Both the position numbers and the translations under genes were made by a program. From Fretibacterium sp. (GTDB taxonomy: Bacteria; Synergistota; Synergistia; Synergistales; Aminobacteriaceae), in NCBI GenBank assembly GCA_016280565.1, contig JAEEGY010000020.1, forward strand, positions 1 to 6,480: a stretch of 6,480 nt of DNA, in the 5' to 3' direction. A model generated the notes under the pieces. It saw only the letters and a program-made list of their open reading frames with translations. It did no database searches and had not been told where the DNA came from. This document shows positions 1 to 5,502 of this stretch, piece after piece (the stretch's first letter is position 1; every line of letters starts with the position of its first letter).

Positions 1-732
1 GCCTGGACGGAGGAGATGCACGCGGCGGCGCGTTTTCTGGAAAAGCTCTTCAACGTGGAGATCACGGAGGAGAAACTGCACAACGCCATTGTCTACCGCA
101 ACCGCGTCCGGCGGGCCCTTGTGGGGCTCTACGAGGTGGCAAAGGCCAAGCCGTCGCCGGTCTCCGGCTACGAGATCAGCACCGTGGCGGAGTCCGTGGA
201 CTTCCACTTCACTGACGACGACCTGGTGGAGAAGATCGAGAACATCACGCGGGAGTTCAAAGGCCGCGTTCGGGAGGACGCCGGAGGCCGGCCCCGCGTG
301 CTCATCACCGGCTGCCCCACGGCGGGTGTACGGGAGAAGGCCATCCGCCGCCTGGAGGAGATGGGGGCGGACTACGTCTGTGCGGACAACTGTTCCGGGC
401 CCCGGACGCAGAAGTTCATGGTGGATGAGACGGGTGACCCGTACCGTGCTCTGGCGGAACGCTACCTGAAGATCAACTGCTCCGTCATGACGCCCAACAC
501 GGCGCGTTTTGACGACCTGCGCCGCCTTGTGCCGGAGTATCAGGTGGACGGCGTGATCGAGGTGGTGCTGCACGGGTGCCACACCTTCGCGGTGGAGGCG
601 TGGAACACGATGAAGGTCGTGCAGGATGAACTGGGGCTGCCCTATCTCCGGCTGGACACGGACTTCTCTAAGGCGGACCAGGGGCAAATAGAGACGCGGT
701 TAGGGGCTTTCATTGAAATGATGACAGCGTAA
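1..732 (+). CDS. 2-hydroxyacyl-CoA dehydratase family / double-cubane-cluster reductase, C-terminal part (5' end outside window)
   Basis: The frame is open from base 1, so this is the C-terminal 243 residues of a longer protein; the ATG at 16 is internal. The fragment matches the second half of the HgdB/FldB-like dehydratase subunit family, in particular the stand-alone double-cubane-cluster reductases. Numbering from the ATG at 16, cysteines sit in RVLITGCP (C100), VCADNCSGPR (C122, C126), INCSVMTPN (C155) and VVLHGCHTF (C188). The terminal LRLDTDFSKADQGQIETR segment is the usual family ending. Known members are cytoplasmic, oxygen-sensitive Fe-S enzymes that receive low-potential electrons from an ATP-driven activase. 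Such an activase is encoded at 1503-2258, which supports the call. The reaction and substrate cannot be read from the fragment. A true dehydratase would need a second subunit upstream, outside the window. Family confidence is high; subtype is moderate. Confidence 0.88.
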   Translation, partial: AWTEEMHAAARFLEKLFNVEITEEKLHNAIVYRNRVRRALVGLYEVAKAKPSPVSGYEISTVAESVDFHFTDDDLVEKIENITREFKGRVREDAGGRPRVLITGCPTAGVREKAIRRLEEMGADYVCADNCSGPRTQKFMVDETGDPYRALAERYLKINCSVMTPNTARFDDLRRLVPEYQVDGVIEVVLHGCHTFAVEAWNTMKVVQDELGLPYLRLDTDFSKADQGQIETRLGAFIEMMTA

Positions 733-881
733 ATCGACTGTAGGCTTCGTTGTTTCCCCTCGCCTTGATCGGCGTACCGTTAAGTACGCCTTCACTGCGT
801 CTCGGGGAAGCCGCCTTGCCGGCGGCCGATTTAGAGACAGAATCAAGATTTCCTGTAAATATACTTTTGGGAGGTTATATC
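733..881 (+). other. Structured yedF leader / intergenic element
   Basis: This 149-base gap between the reductase and yedF is rich in inverted repeats. GGCGTAC (771-777) pairs perfectly with GTACGCC (784-790). TTCCCC (754-759) pairs with GGGGAA (804-809) around it. GCCGCC (810-815) pairs with GGCGGC (821-826) immediately after. CGCC (761-764) can also pair with GGCG (771-774), which excludes the seven-base hairpin, so two alternative folds exist. An AT-rich stretch and the yedF ribosome binding site follow. It may be a cis-acting RNA leader or a dispersed genomic repeat; I recognise no known riboswitch or Rfam family in it. Confidence 0.45.
869..874 (+). promoter_or_regulatory. Ribosome binding site of yedF
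   Basis: GGGAGG lies 7 bases before the ATG at 882. It fixes that ATG as the start rather than the in-frame codon at 750, whose product would read through the hairpin-rich leader and lacks family similarity there. Confidence 0.8.
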
Positions 882-1496
882 ATGGTAATCGTCAATGCAA
901 TGGGCAAACTGTGTCCGGAACCGGTCATCATGACCAAGGCGGAGTTGGACAAGGGCGCGACGGAGGTCCAGGTGTCGGTGGACAACGACATCGCCGTGTC
1001 CAATGTCACGCGGCTGCTGGAGGGCCGGGGCTTCCAGGTCTCGCTCCAGCGGAACGGGGACGAGCGGAAGCTCACGGCGAAGAAGACGGGCGACGGCCCC
1101 GTGGCGGGCTCCGGCGCACAGGTTTCAGGGCGGTTAGCCCTGAGTTTAAATCAGGCGGGGAAACTGCTCGCCGTGCTGGTGACGGGAAAGACGCTGGGCA
1201 GGGAGGACAAGGAGCTGGGTGAGGTCCTTATCAAGGGCTTCCTGGGTACGCTCTCCAAGCTCACGACGCGTCCTGCCGTGATCGCCTTCATGAACGAGGG
1301 CGTCAAGCTGACCCTGGCCGAGTCCTCCGCCTGCGACCACATCAAAGACCTGGAGAAGGCCGGGACGAAGGTCCTCGTCTGCGGCACCTGCTCCACCCAC
1401 TTCGGCATCACCGATAAGGTGGCCGTGGGGACCATCTCCAATATGTTCGAGATCATGGAGATGGTCACGGGGGCCGACAAGATCCTCACGCTCTAA
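882..1496 (+). CDS. yedF: Sulfurtransferase-like selenium metabolism protein YedF
   Basis: The 204-residue protein has the two-part YedF layout. Residues 1-75 form a TusA/SirA-like domain with the CPxP motif (GKLCPEPVIMTK, C11), the persulfide-carrying cysteine in TusA. Residues from about 85 to the end form a DsrE-like domain containing VLVCGTCSTHFG with C167 and C170, followed by VAVGTISNM. Members of this family co-occur with selenium-use genes and are thought to act as cytoplasmic sulfur or selenium carriers; the exact reaction is not established. The start at 882 is set by a clear Shine-Dalgarno site. The activase begins 6 bases after the stop, so the two are almost certainly co-transcribed. 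A PLP desulfurase, the plausible source of S or Se, lies two genes downstream. No selD or selA is visible in the window, so a selenium role rests on family knowledge. Confidence 0.9.
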   Translation: MVIVNAMGKLCPEPVIMTKAELDKGATEVQVSVDNDIAVSNVTRLLEGRGFQVSLQRNGDERKLTAKKTGDGPVAGSGAQVSGRLALSLNQAGKLLAVLVTGKTLGREDKELGEVLIKGFLGTLSKLTTRPAVIAFMNEGVKLTLAESSACDHIKDLEKAGTKVLVCGTCSTHFGITDKVAVGTISNMFEIMEMVTGADKILTL

Positions 1497-1502
1497 ATCC
1501 GA

Positions 1503-2258
1503 ATGTTCTTCGCGGGGATCGACATCGGCTCCACGGCGGCGAAGGCCGTCCTGATGAACGAGGCGAAGGACGCCATCCTGGCCCGGAAGCTCATGCCCAG
1601 CGGATGGAACAGCCGGGAGACGGCGGAGGAACTGCTGAATTGGCTCCTGTCCCTGGGGCACGAGCGGGAGGATATCCAGATCACGGCGACGGGGTACGGG
1701 CGGGTGTCCGTGCCCTACGCCGATAACACTCTGACGGAGATCACCTGCCACGGCAAGGGCGCCTCGTTTCTTGGAGGGAACGACCTCACGGTGATCGACA
1801 TCGGCGGACAGGACACCAAGGTCATCCTCCTCAAAAACGGCCGCGTCATGGACTTCATCATGAATGACAAGTGCTCCGCAGGGACGGGGAAATTTCTTGA
1901 GGTGATGGCTAACCGGCTGGGTGTCACGTTGCCGGAGTTCTTTGCTATGGCAGAGCGGGGAAAGGACATCACCATCTCCTCCATGTGCACGGTCTTTGCC
2001 GAGTCGGAGATCGTGAGCCTCATGGGGCAGGGGACGCCGCGGGAGGACATCGCCCGGGGGGCTGTGGGCTCCGTCGTCGCCAAGGTCCTGGCGCTGGCAG
2101 GGCGAAAAGGGGTATGTGGCGCCTGTTTCCTCACCGGCGGGTTCTGCGAGACGCCGCTGATGGTGCGCAAGTTGGCCTCGGCGCTGAACGCGGAGGTCCG
2201 CACACACCCGGACGCCCGCTTTGCCGGGGCGATCGGCGCTGCGCTGCTGGGGAAGTAA
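1503..2258 (+). CDS. Acyl-CoA dehydratase activase, BadF/BadG/BcrA/BcrD (HgdC/YjiL) ATPase family
   Basis: The 251-residue ASKHA-fold ATPase is of typical length for the single-domain activases (HgdC is about 260). Phosphate-binding motif 1 is AGIDIGSTAAKA (4-15), phosphate motif 2 is VIDIGGQDTKVI (97-108), and the adenosine-site motif is LTGGF (210-214). Cysteines C124 (NDKCSAGTGKF) and C162 (SSMCTVFAESE) match the pair that holds the [4Fe-4S] cluster bridging the homodimer. Such proteins use ATP hydrolysis to push one low-potential electron into a 2-hydroxyacyl-CoA dehydratase or double-cubane reductase; the likely partner is the gene at the left edge. The ATG starts 6 bases after the yedF stop with no good Shine-Dalgarno site, which suggests translational coupling. 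Extra cysteines C205, C208 and C215 cluster around the adenosine motif and are not part of the core family pattern. The family call is secure; the partner is inferred from context. Confidence 0.93.
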   Translation: MFFAGIDIGSTAAKAVLMNEAKDAILARKLMPSGWNSRETAEELLNWLLSLGHEREDIQITATGYGRVSVPYADNTLTEITCHGKGASFLGGNDLTVIDIGGQDTKVILLKNGRVMDFIMNDKCSAGTGKFLEVMANRLGVTLPEFFAMAERGKDITISSMCTVFAESEIVSLMGQGTPREDIARGAVGSVVAKVLALAGRKGVCGACFLTGGFCETPLMVRKLASALNAEVRTHPDARFAGAIGAALLGK

Positions 2259-2265
2259 GGCCGGC

Positions 2266-2303
2266 CTCCCTTTGGGAGATCGTAAGCCCGGTTGTCTGGC
2301 CGG
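2266..2303 (+). repeat. 38-base direct repeat, copy 1
   Basis: This is identical over 38 bases to 2435-2472. It begins with the small hairpin CTCCC-TTT-GGGAG (2266-2278) and ends in GGCCGG. It starts 7 bases after the activase stop codon. There is no T-tract after the hairpin, so a simple intrinsic terminator is unlikely. Confidence 0.9.
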
Positions 2304-2434
2304 CCTCCGCGGGCTGACACGCCCGCTTCGACAGGCAAGGAGGCCTTAGTGTCGCTAGCGGCGCAGGATGCGCCCGCTTGCGAGCGACCGACATACCCAC
2401 AGGGCACAGGCAGCCCGACCAACCGGACGCCGCT

Positions 2435-2472
2435 CTCCCTTTGGGAGATCGTAAGCCCGGTTGTCTGGCCGG
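2435..2472 (+). repeat. 38-base direct repeat, copy 2
   Basis: This is an exact second copy of 2266-2303, with 131 bases between the copies (169-base period). It ends 41 bases before the desulfurase ATG, so whatever separates the copies is effectively bounded by the repeat. The flanking bases differ at both edges, so 38 bases is the full extent of identity. Confidence 0.9.
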
Positions 2473-2501
2473 AGAATCAAGCACACTTTGGTTGCTCATT
2501 C

Positions 2502-2508
2502 AAGGAGG
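2502..2508 (+). promoter_or_regulatory. Ribosome binding site of the desulfurase-like gene
   Basis: AAGGAGG lies 5 bases before the ATG at 2514. It is a near-perfect Shine-Dalgarno site and selects that ATG over the much longer open frame beginning at 2292, which would translate the repeat region. Confidence 0.85.
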
Positions 2509-2513
2509 CTTTT

Positions 2514-3677
2514 ATGTCTGTTTATTTGAACAATGCGGCAACGACCTGGCCCAAACCGGCGTGCGTTGCAGAGGCAATGGCGGCTTTCCTCTCCCGCGGC
2601 GGGGCAAACTTAGCGCGGGGAAGCTCATCGGAACGGGACATGGGCACACTGAACTCTGTGTTGGACTGCCGGATGCGTCTCGCTGCCTTTTTTAATGGTT
2701 ATGAAGGACGTGACCCGCGATACGTTACATTTTGTGCCAATGTCACTGAGGCCCTGAATATCGTACTGCGTGGGTTCCTGAAGCCGGGGATGAAGGTACT
2801 TACGTCCTCAATGGAACATAACGCTGTGATGCGTCCCCTCCGCCGGTTGGAGAAGGATGGCGTGGTTGTGACGCTAATCCGTTCTCATCGCGACGGCCTT
2901 ATGGACATGGAGGATTTAAAAGACAAGCTATCGAAAAATTCGTTTGACCTGATGGTGATGTCCCATGCCAGTAACGTCTGTGGGACAATTCAACCTCTTA
3001 AAGAAGCTGCCCTGCTGTGTCGCGATGCAGGCGTTCCCCTTGTCCTGGATACGGCCCAGACCGCCGGAGTCCTCCCCCTCGATGTTTCGTCACTGGAGCT
3101 CGCGGCGCTATGCTTTACAGGGCATAAGGGACTGATGGGCCCACAGGGGATAGGCGGTATTGTCTGGAAGCCAGATTTTGCGCTGAAAGTCGAGCCGCTT
3201 GTCACAGGCGGAACGGGGAGTTATTCGCATTTGGAAAGTCAGCCGGAGGACCTGCCGGATAAGTTTGAGTCCGGGACGCCGAACCTTCCTGGCATTGCCG
3301 GTCTGAACGCGGCGCTGGAATGGTTGGAGACCACGGGAATGAAAACCGTCGCCTCGAAGGAACAAGAAATTGGCGCTTACTTTTTGGACAAGTTAAAGAT
3401 AATTGACGGTATCCTTCTTGGCGGGAAGCAGGATATGGCGGATCGTCTTCCGGTATTCTCGATCAACGTGAAGGATATGGATAACGGCATCCTGGCAGAT
3501 TTGCTCTCTCGCGCCGGATTTGAGACCCGACCTGGCCTGCACTGCGCCCCGGCGGCACATCGTTCCCTCGGAACATTCCCAGAGGGCAGCATGAGGGTTT
3601 CACCGGGGTACTTTAATACAAAAACAGAGATCGACGCTTTTCTAAAAGCATTGACGGATATCATACAGGAAAGCTGA
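2514..3677 (+). CDS. Class-V aminotransferase-fold PLP enzyme, cysteine desulfurase / selenocysteine lyase family
   Basis: The 387-residue protein is a full-length group of the NifS/CsdA/SufS superfamily. It starts with VYLNNAATTWPKP, typical of the family. PLP-site residues visible include H102 (SSMEHNAVM), D179 and Q182 (VLDTAQTAG), and the Schiff-base lysine K205 (CFTGHKGLMGPQG). The candidate catalytic cysteine is C344 (RPGLHCAPAAHRSLGT), followed by GSMRVSPGYFNT near the C terminus. The likely reaction is release of sulfur from cysteine, or selenium from selenocysteine, as a cysteine persulfide/selenide plus alanine, in the cytoplasm. Position after yedF fits supply of S or Se to that carrier. 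The two cannot be distinguished by sequence alone. Base composition is visibly less GC-rich than the genes on either side, and the gene is separated from the activase by a repeat-bearing spacer, so it may have a different history. The enzyme class is secure. Confidence 0.92.
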   Translation: MSVYLNNAATTWPKPACVAEAMAAFLSRGGANLARGSSSERDMGTLNSVLDCRMRLAAFFNGYEGRDPRYVTFCANVTEALNIVLRGFLKPGMKVLTSSMEHNAVMRPLRRLEKDGVVVTLIRSHRDGLMDMEDLKDKLSKNSFDLMVMSHASNVCGTIQPLKEAALLCRDAGVPLVLDTAQTAGVLPLDVSSLELAALCFTGHKGLMGPQGIGGIVWKPDFALKVEPLVTGGTGSYSHLESQPEDLPDKFESGTPNLPGIAGLNAALEWLETTGMKTVASKEQEIGAYFLDKLKIIDGILLGGKQDMADRLPVFSINVKDMDNGILADLLSRAGFETRPGLHCAPAAHRSLGTFPEGSMRVSPGYFNTKTEIDAFLKALTDIIQES

Positions 3678-3840
3678 ATCCAGCCTTTACAACCGCGTGC
3701 TGACAACCCCGGCTGGGCCCCCATCGTTTGCCGTATCTACACGGACGGGAAGCTCTACGGCGACGGAGAAGCTGTATAAGTCTACGTTTTGGGCCCAGAA
3801 CGGCGGCCCCAGCTCAATCTACGCTGCAATCACGGGATAA
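3678..3840 (+). pseudogene. Remnant of a mandelate racemase/muconate lactonizing enzyme family gene (N-terminal domain)
   Basis: Two adjacent reading frames encode recognisable pieces of the enolase-superfamily N-terminal domain. Frame 3 (3678-3779) gives DNPGWAPIVCRIYTD followed by GKLYGDGEAV and a stop; this resembles the family's 'PVVVRIYTDEGIYGDGEA' segment. Frame 1 (3766-3840) gives EKLYKSTFWAQNGGPSS then IYAAITG and a stop, resembling the later 'YKSTFWGQNGGP...AISAID' segment. Intact proteins have roughly 35-45 residues between these segments, so the remnant has an internal deletion with a frame change, and the catalytic barrel domain is missing altogether. The first piece happens to follow the desulfurase TGA in the same frame. 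Intact relatives are sugar-acid dehydratases or racemases, but no activity is possible here. Identification is from remembered family motifs, not a search. Confidence 0.6.
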
Positions 3841-3847
3841 GTAAATG

Positions 3848-3893
3848 ACACAGCGCAAGCTCCAGCGGAAAACCGACAGGGCCTGCGCTGTGT
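3848..3893. terminator. Possible bidirectional terminator between convergent genes
   Basis: ACACAGCGCA (3848-3857) pairs perfectly with TGCGCTGTGT (3884-3893), and partial pairing continues inward after one mismatch. On the plus strand a T-rich stretch follows (TTCTTGTGTTCCTCTT). On the minus strand the stem lies 14 bases past the ATPase stop. Its placement between two converging gene sets fits a shared terminator. The loop is long and the T-tract imperfect, so strength is uncertain. Confidence 0.55.
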
Positions 3894-3906
3894 TCTTGTG
3901 TTCCTC

Positions 3907-4662
3907 TTACTTGCCAACGAAGTTGAGGAACTGCTGCAACCGGGGACTGACCGCGCCAGGGTTGTCGATGATCTGTTCCGGCGTGCCGTCCGCCGCTATG
4001 TGCCCCCCGTCCATGAAGAGGATGCGGCTTGCCACGTTGCGGGCAAAACGTATCTCATGGGTGACGAGGATCATCGTCGACGTCCCCTCTTCGGCAATCT
4101 GGCGAATGGTGTTCAGCACCTCTCCCACCAGTTCCGGATCCAGCGCCGACGTGGGTTCGTCGAAGAGCAGGACATTGGGACTGACCGCCAGCGCCCGGGC
4201 AATGCCCACACGCTGCTGCTGCCCGCCGGACATCTTCGCCGGGTAGTAGTCCTTCCGGTCAAGCATCCCCACCTTCTCCAGCAGACGGAGCGCGATCCCC
4301 TCCGCCTCGGCCTTTGACCGCTTCTGAACGGTGACAAGGGCCTCCATGACATTCTCCCTGGCGGTCTTGTTCTTGAAGAGGTTGTAGCTCTGAAAGACCA
4401 TCGCGGATTGGCGTCGAAGGGCCCGCACCTCATGGGCGCCGTGGTGGGCAGCGTCCACCGTGACCTCCCCCACCCGCACGGAGCCCGTCGTGGGCTCGCA
4501 CAGGTAGTTGAGGCAGCGCAACAGCGTGGACTTCCCCGTGCCGGAGGGCCCAAGGATCGCCACGACCTCGTTCTTCGCGATGCTCAGATCGATATCCTTC
4601 AGGATGTACGACGAGCCGTCAAACGTCTTGGACAGCCCCCGAACTTCAACCATTCCCTCCAT
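3907..4662 (-). CDS. Polar amino acid ABC transporter, ATP-binding protein (GlnQ/HisP type)
   Basis: From the ATG at 4662 the product has 251 residues, close to the usual 240-255. All nucleotide-binding motifs are intact: Walker A GPSGTGKST (38-46), Q-loop MVFQSYNLF (Q91), ABC signature SGGQQQRVGIARAL (145-158), Walker B VLLFDEPTSALDPE (164-177) and switch histidine LVTHE (H202). It energises import from the inner face of the membrane by pairing with the permease at 5503-6171. The ATG lies 2 bases after the stop of the binding-protein gene. A GTG at 4686 is in frame but would overlap that gene by 22 bases and has no ribosome binding site. The family's N terminus aligns best with MVEVRGLSKTF, so an ATG at 4653 is also possible. 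Substrate is not readable from this subunit. Confidence 0.93.
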   Translation of the reverse strand: MEGMVEVRGLSKTFDGSSYILKDIDLSIAKNEVVAILGPSGTGKSTLLRCLNYLCEPTTGSVRVGEVTVDAAHHGAHEVRALRRQSAMVFQSYNLFKNKTARENVMEALVTVQKRSKAEAEGIALRLLEKVGMLDRKDYYPAKMSGGQQQRVGIARALAVSPNVLLFDEPTSALDPELVGEVLNTIRQIAEEGTSTMILVTHEIRFARNVASRILFMDGGHIAADGTPEQIIDNPGAVSPRLQQFLNFVGK

Positions 4663-4664
4663 GG

Positions 4665-5471
4665 CTAACGGTTGGTCTTGAGCCACTGGTCGCTGATGAA
4701 CTGAGTCATGTCCTCATAGAAGAACTTTTTCGTGACCTCCGCCACGAAGCCGTCCTTGTGCATTTCAGCGAGGACCTTGTTGACGTCGTCGCGGAGCGCG
4801 GCGCTGTCCTTGTCGTCGCGGAACCACCAGCCCACGTTGTTGCCAAAGAGCTTCTGATCCAGCATACGGAACTTCATGCCCTGCTCCCGCTCAAACTTCT
4901 CCACGGTGCTGACCGTGTGGGCGAAAGCGGGGATGCGGCCCAGGTTGGCGTCCATGAAGCCCGCCGCGGTGTCGTCGTAGGGCCGAACCGTCCAGTTGTA
5001 CTGCGGGGCGATCTTCTCCACGGTGTTCTGGGCGGCCTGTCCGGCGGTGCAGCCAATCTCAAGGCCCTTGAGATCCTCGAAGGTCTTGTAGCTGCTCTCC
5101 GGCTTCACGATGATGACCTGAGCATCGCCATAGATGGGGTCGGAGGCGATGTGGGCCTCAAGACGGCTGGGCGTGATGGCAAGGCAGTTGGCGGCCACGT
5201 CGATGCGGCCGGAATCCAGCTCGCCAAACAGCGTGGCCAGGTCGGCGCAGCGCTTCACCTGGATATCCCAGCCCGTGCGCTTCCTGATCTCGTTCCAAAA
5301 GTCCGCCTCGGCGCCCTCCCAGTCCTCCCAGGAGCCCTCGCCCTTCATGTAGGTGTAGGGCAGGCTGGTGGCGGCGGTGCCAACGATGAACTTACGGGGC
5401 GCGTACTCAGCGGCAAAAGCGCAGGAGCAAACCAAAAGAACCAACAGAACGGACGCAAACAGCTTTTTCAT
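4665..5471 (-). CDS. Polar amino acid ABC transporter, periplasmic substrate-binding protein
   Basis: The 268-residue protein begins with a Sec signal peptide (MKKLFASVLLVLLVCSCAFA, cleavage likely after A20 or A21). The two cysteines in it do not form a good lipobox. The rest is a type-II periplasmic binding fold of the family-3 amino acid binders: a first strand KFIVGTAATSLPYTY, the ligand-carboxylate arginine in ITPSRLEAHIASDPIYGD (R103), and the hinge-lobe segment LKGLEIGCTAGQAAQ. The family usually has an aspartate in a 'GRIDAxxxD' stretch that contacts the ligand amino group; here the stretch is GRIPAFAHTV, with proline at 181 and threonine at 186. The ligand may therefore be non-standard. 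It lies 31 bases downstream of the permease and directly upstream of the ATPase. Start chosen from its clear ribosome binding site. A sulfur or seleno amino acid ligand would suit the neighbourhood but is unproven. Confidence 0.9.
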   Translation of the reverse strand: MKKLFASVLLVLLVCSCAFAAEYAPRKFIVGTAATSLPYTYMKGEGSWEDWEGAEADFWNEIRKRTGWDIQVKRCADLATLFGELDSGRIDVAANCLAITPSRLEAHIASDPIYGDAQVIIVKPESSYKTFEDLKGLEIGCTAGQAAQNTVEKIAPQYNWTVRPYDDTAAGFMDANLGRIPAFAHTVSTVEKFEREQGMKFRMLDQKLFGNNVGWWFRDDKDSAALRDDVNKVLAEMHKDGFVAEVTKKFFYEDMTQFISDQWLKTNR

Positions 5472-5479
5472 GTGTATCT

Positions 5480-5485
5480 CTCCTC
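5480..5485 (-). promoter_or_regulatory. Ribosome binding site of the substrate-binding protein gene
   Basis: On the minus strand GAGGAG lies 8 bases before the ATG at 5471. It is the best ribosome site within the transporter genes, consistent with binding protein being made in excess of the membrane parts. Confidence 0.7.
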
Positions 5486-5502
5486 AGAATCAAAATGTAG
5501 TA

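Larger units (their letters stand above)
2259..2513. other. Hairpin-rich spacer between activase and desulfurase genes
   Basis: This 255-base non-coding gap contains a perfect 38-base direct repeat (listed separately) with folded DNA between the copies. GGCCTCC (2302-2308) pairs with GGAGGCC (2339-2345) and encloses GCGGGC (2309-2314) paired with GCCCGC (2321-2326). A second hairpin pairs GTCGCT (2351-2356) with AGCGAC (2383-2388) and, inside it, AGCGGCGC (2357-2364) with GCGCCCGCT (2370-2378) apart from one bulged base. GGCCGGCCTCC occurs twice, at 2259-2269 and 2298-2308. No coding similarity is apparent. The arrangement fits a REP-like, miniature or dispersed intergenic element, or a structured RNA. 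Confidence 0.6.

Noticed and set aside
860..865. TATACT as a -10 promoter element before yedF
   Set aside because: Transcription would begin about 7-10 bases later, on the ribosome binding site, and the matching -35 position (837-842) has no resemblance to TTGACA.
750..881. Earlier in-frame start for yedF
   Set aside because: The extra 44 residues come from the hairpin-rich leader, have no family similarity, and the ATG at 882 has an excellent ribosome site and starts exactly where the TusA-like domain should.
1146..2207. Long minus-strand open frame (353 codons) opposite yedF and the activase
   Set aside because: It is antisense to two well-supported genes, rich in Arg/Gly/His/Leu as expected for a shadow of GC-rich coding DNA, with no domain I can recognise.
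2266..2472. CRISPR array
   Set aside because: There are only two copies, the intervening 131 bases are far too long for a spacer and are self-complementary, and no cas gene is present.
3675..3779. Selenocysteine readthrough of the desulfurase TGA into the following open frame
   Set aside because: The downstream frame matches a different protein family (MR/MLE remnant), the PLP enzyme is already full length, and no SECIS-like hairpin stands just after the TGA.
4663..4686. GTG at 4686 as the ATPase start
   Set aside because: It has no ribosome site, adds residues outside the family's normal N terminus, and an ATG sits 2 bases after the preceding stop codon.
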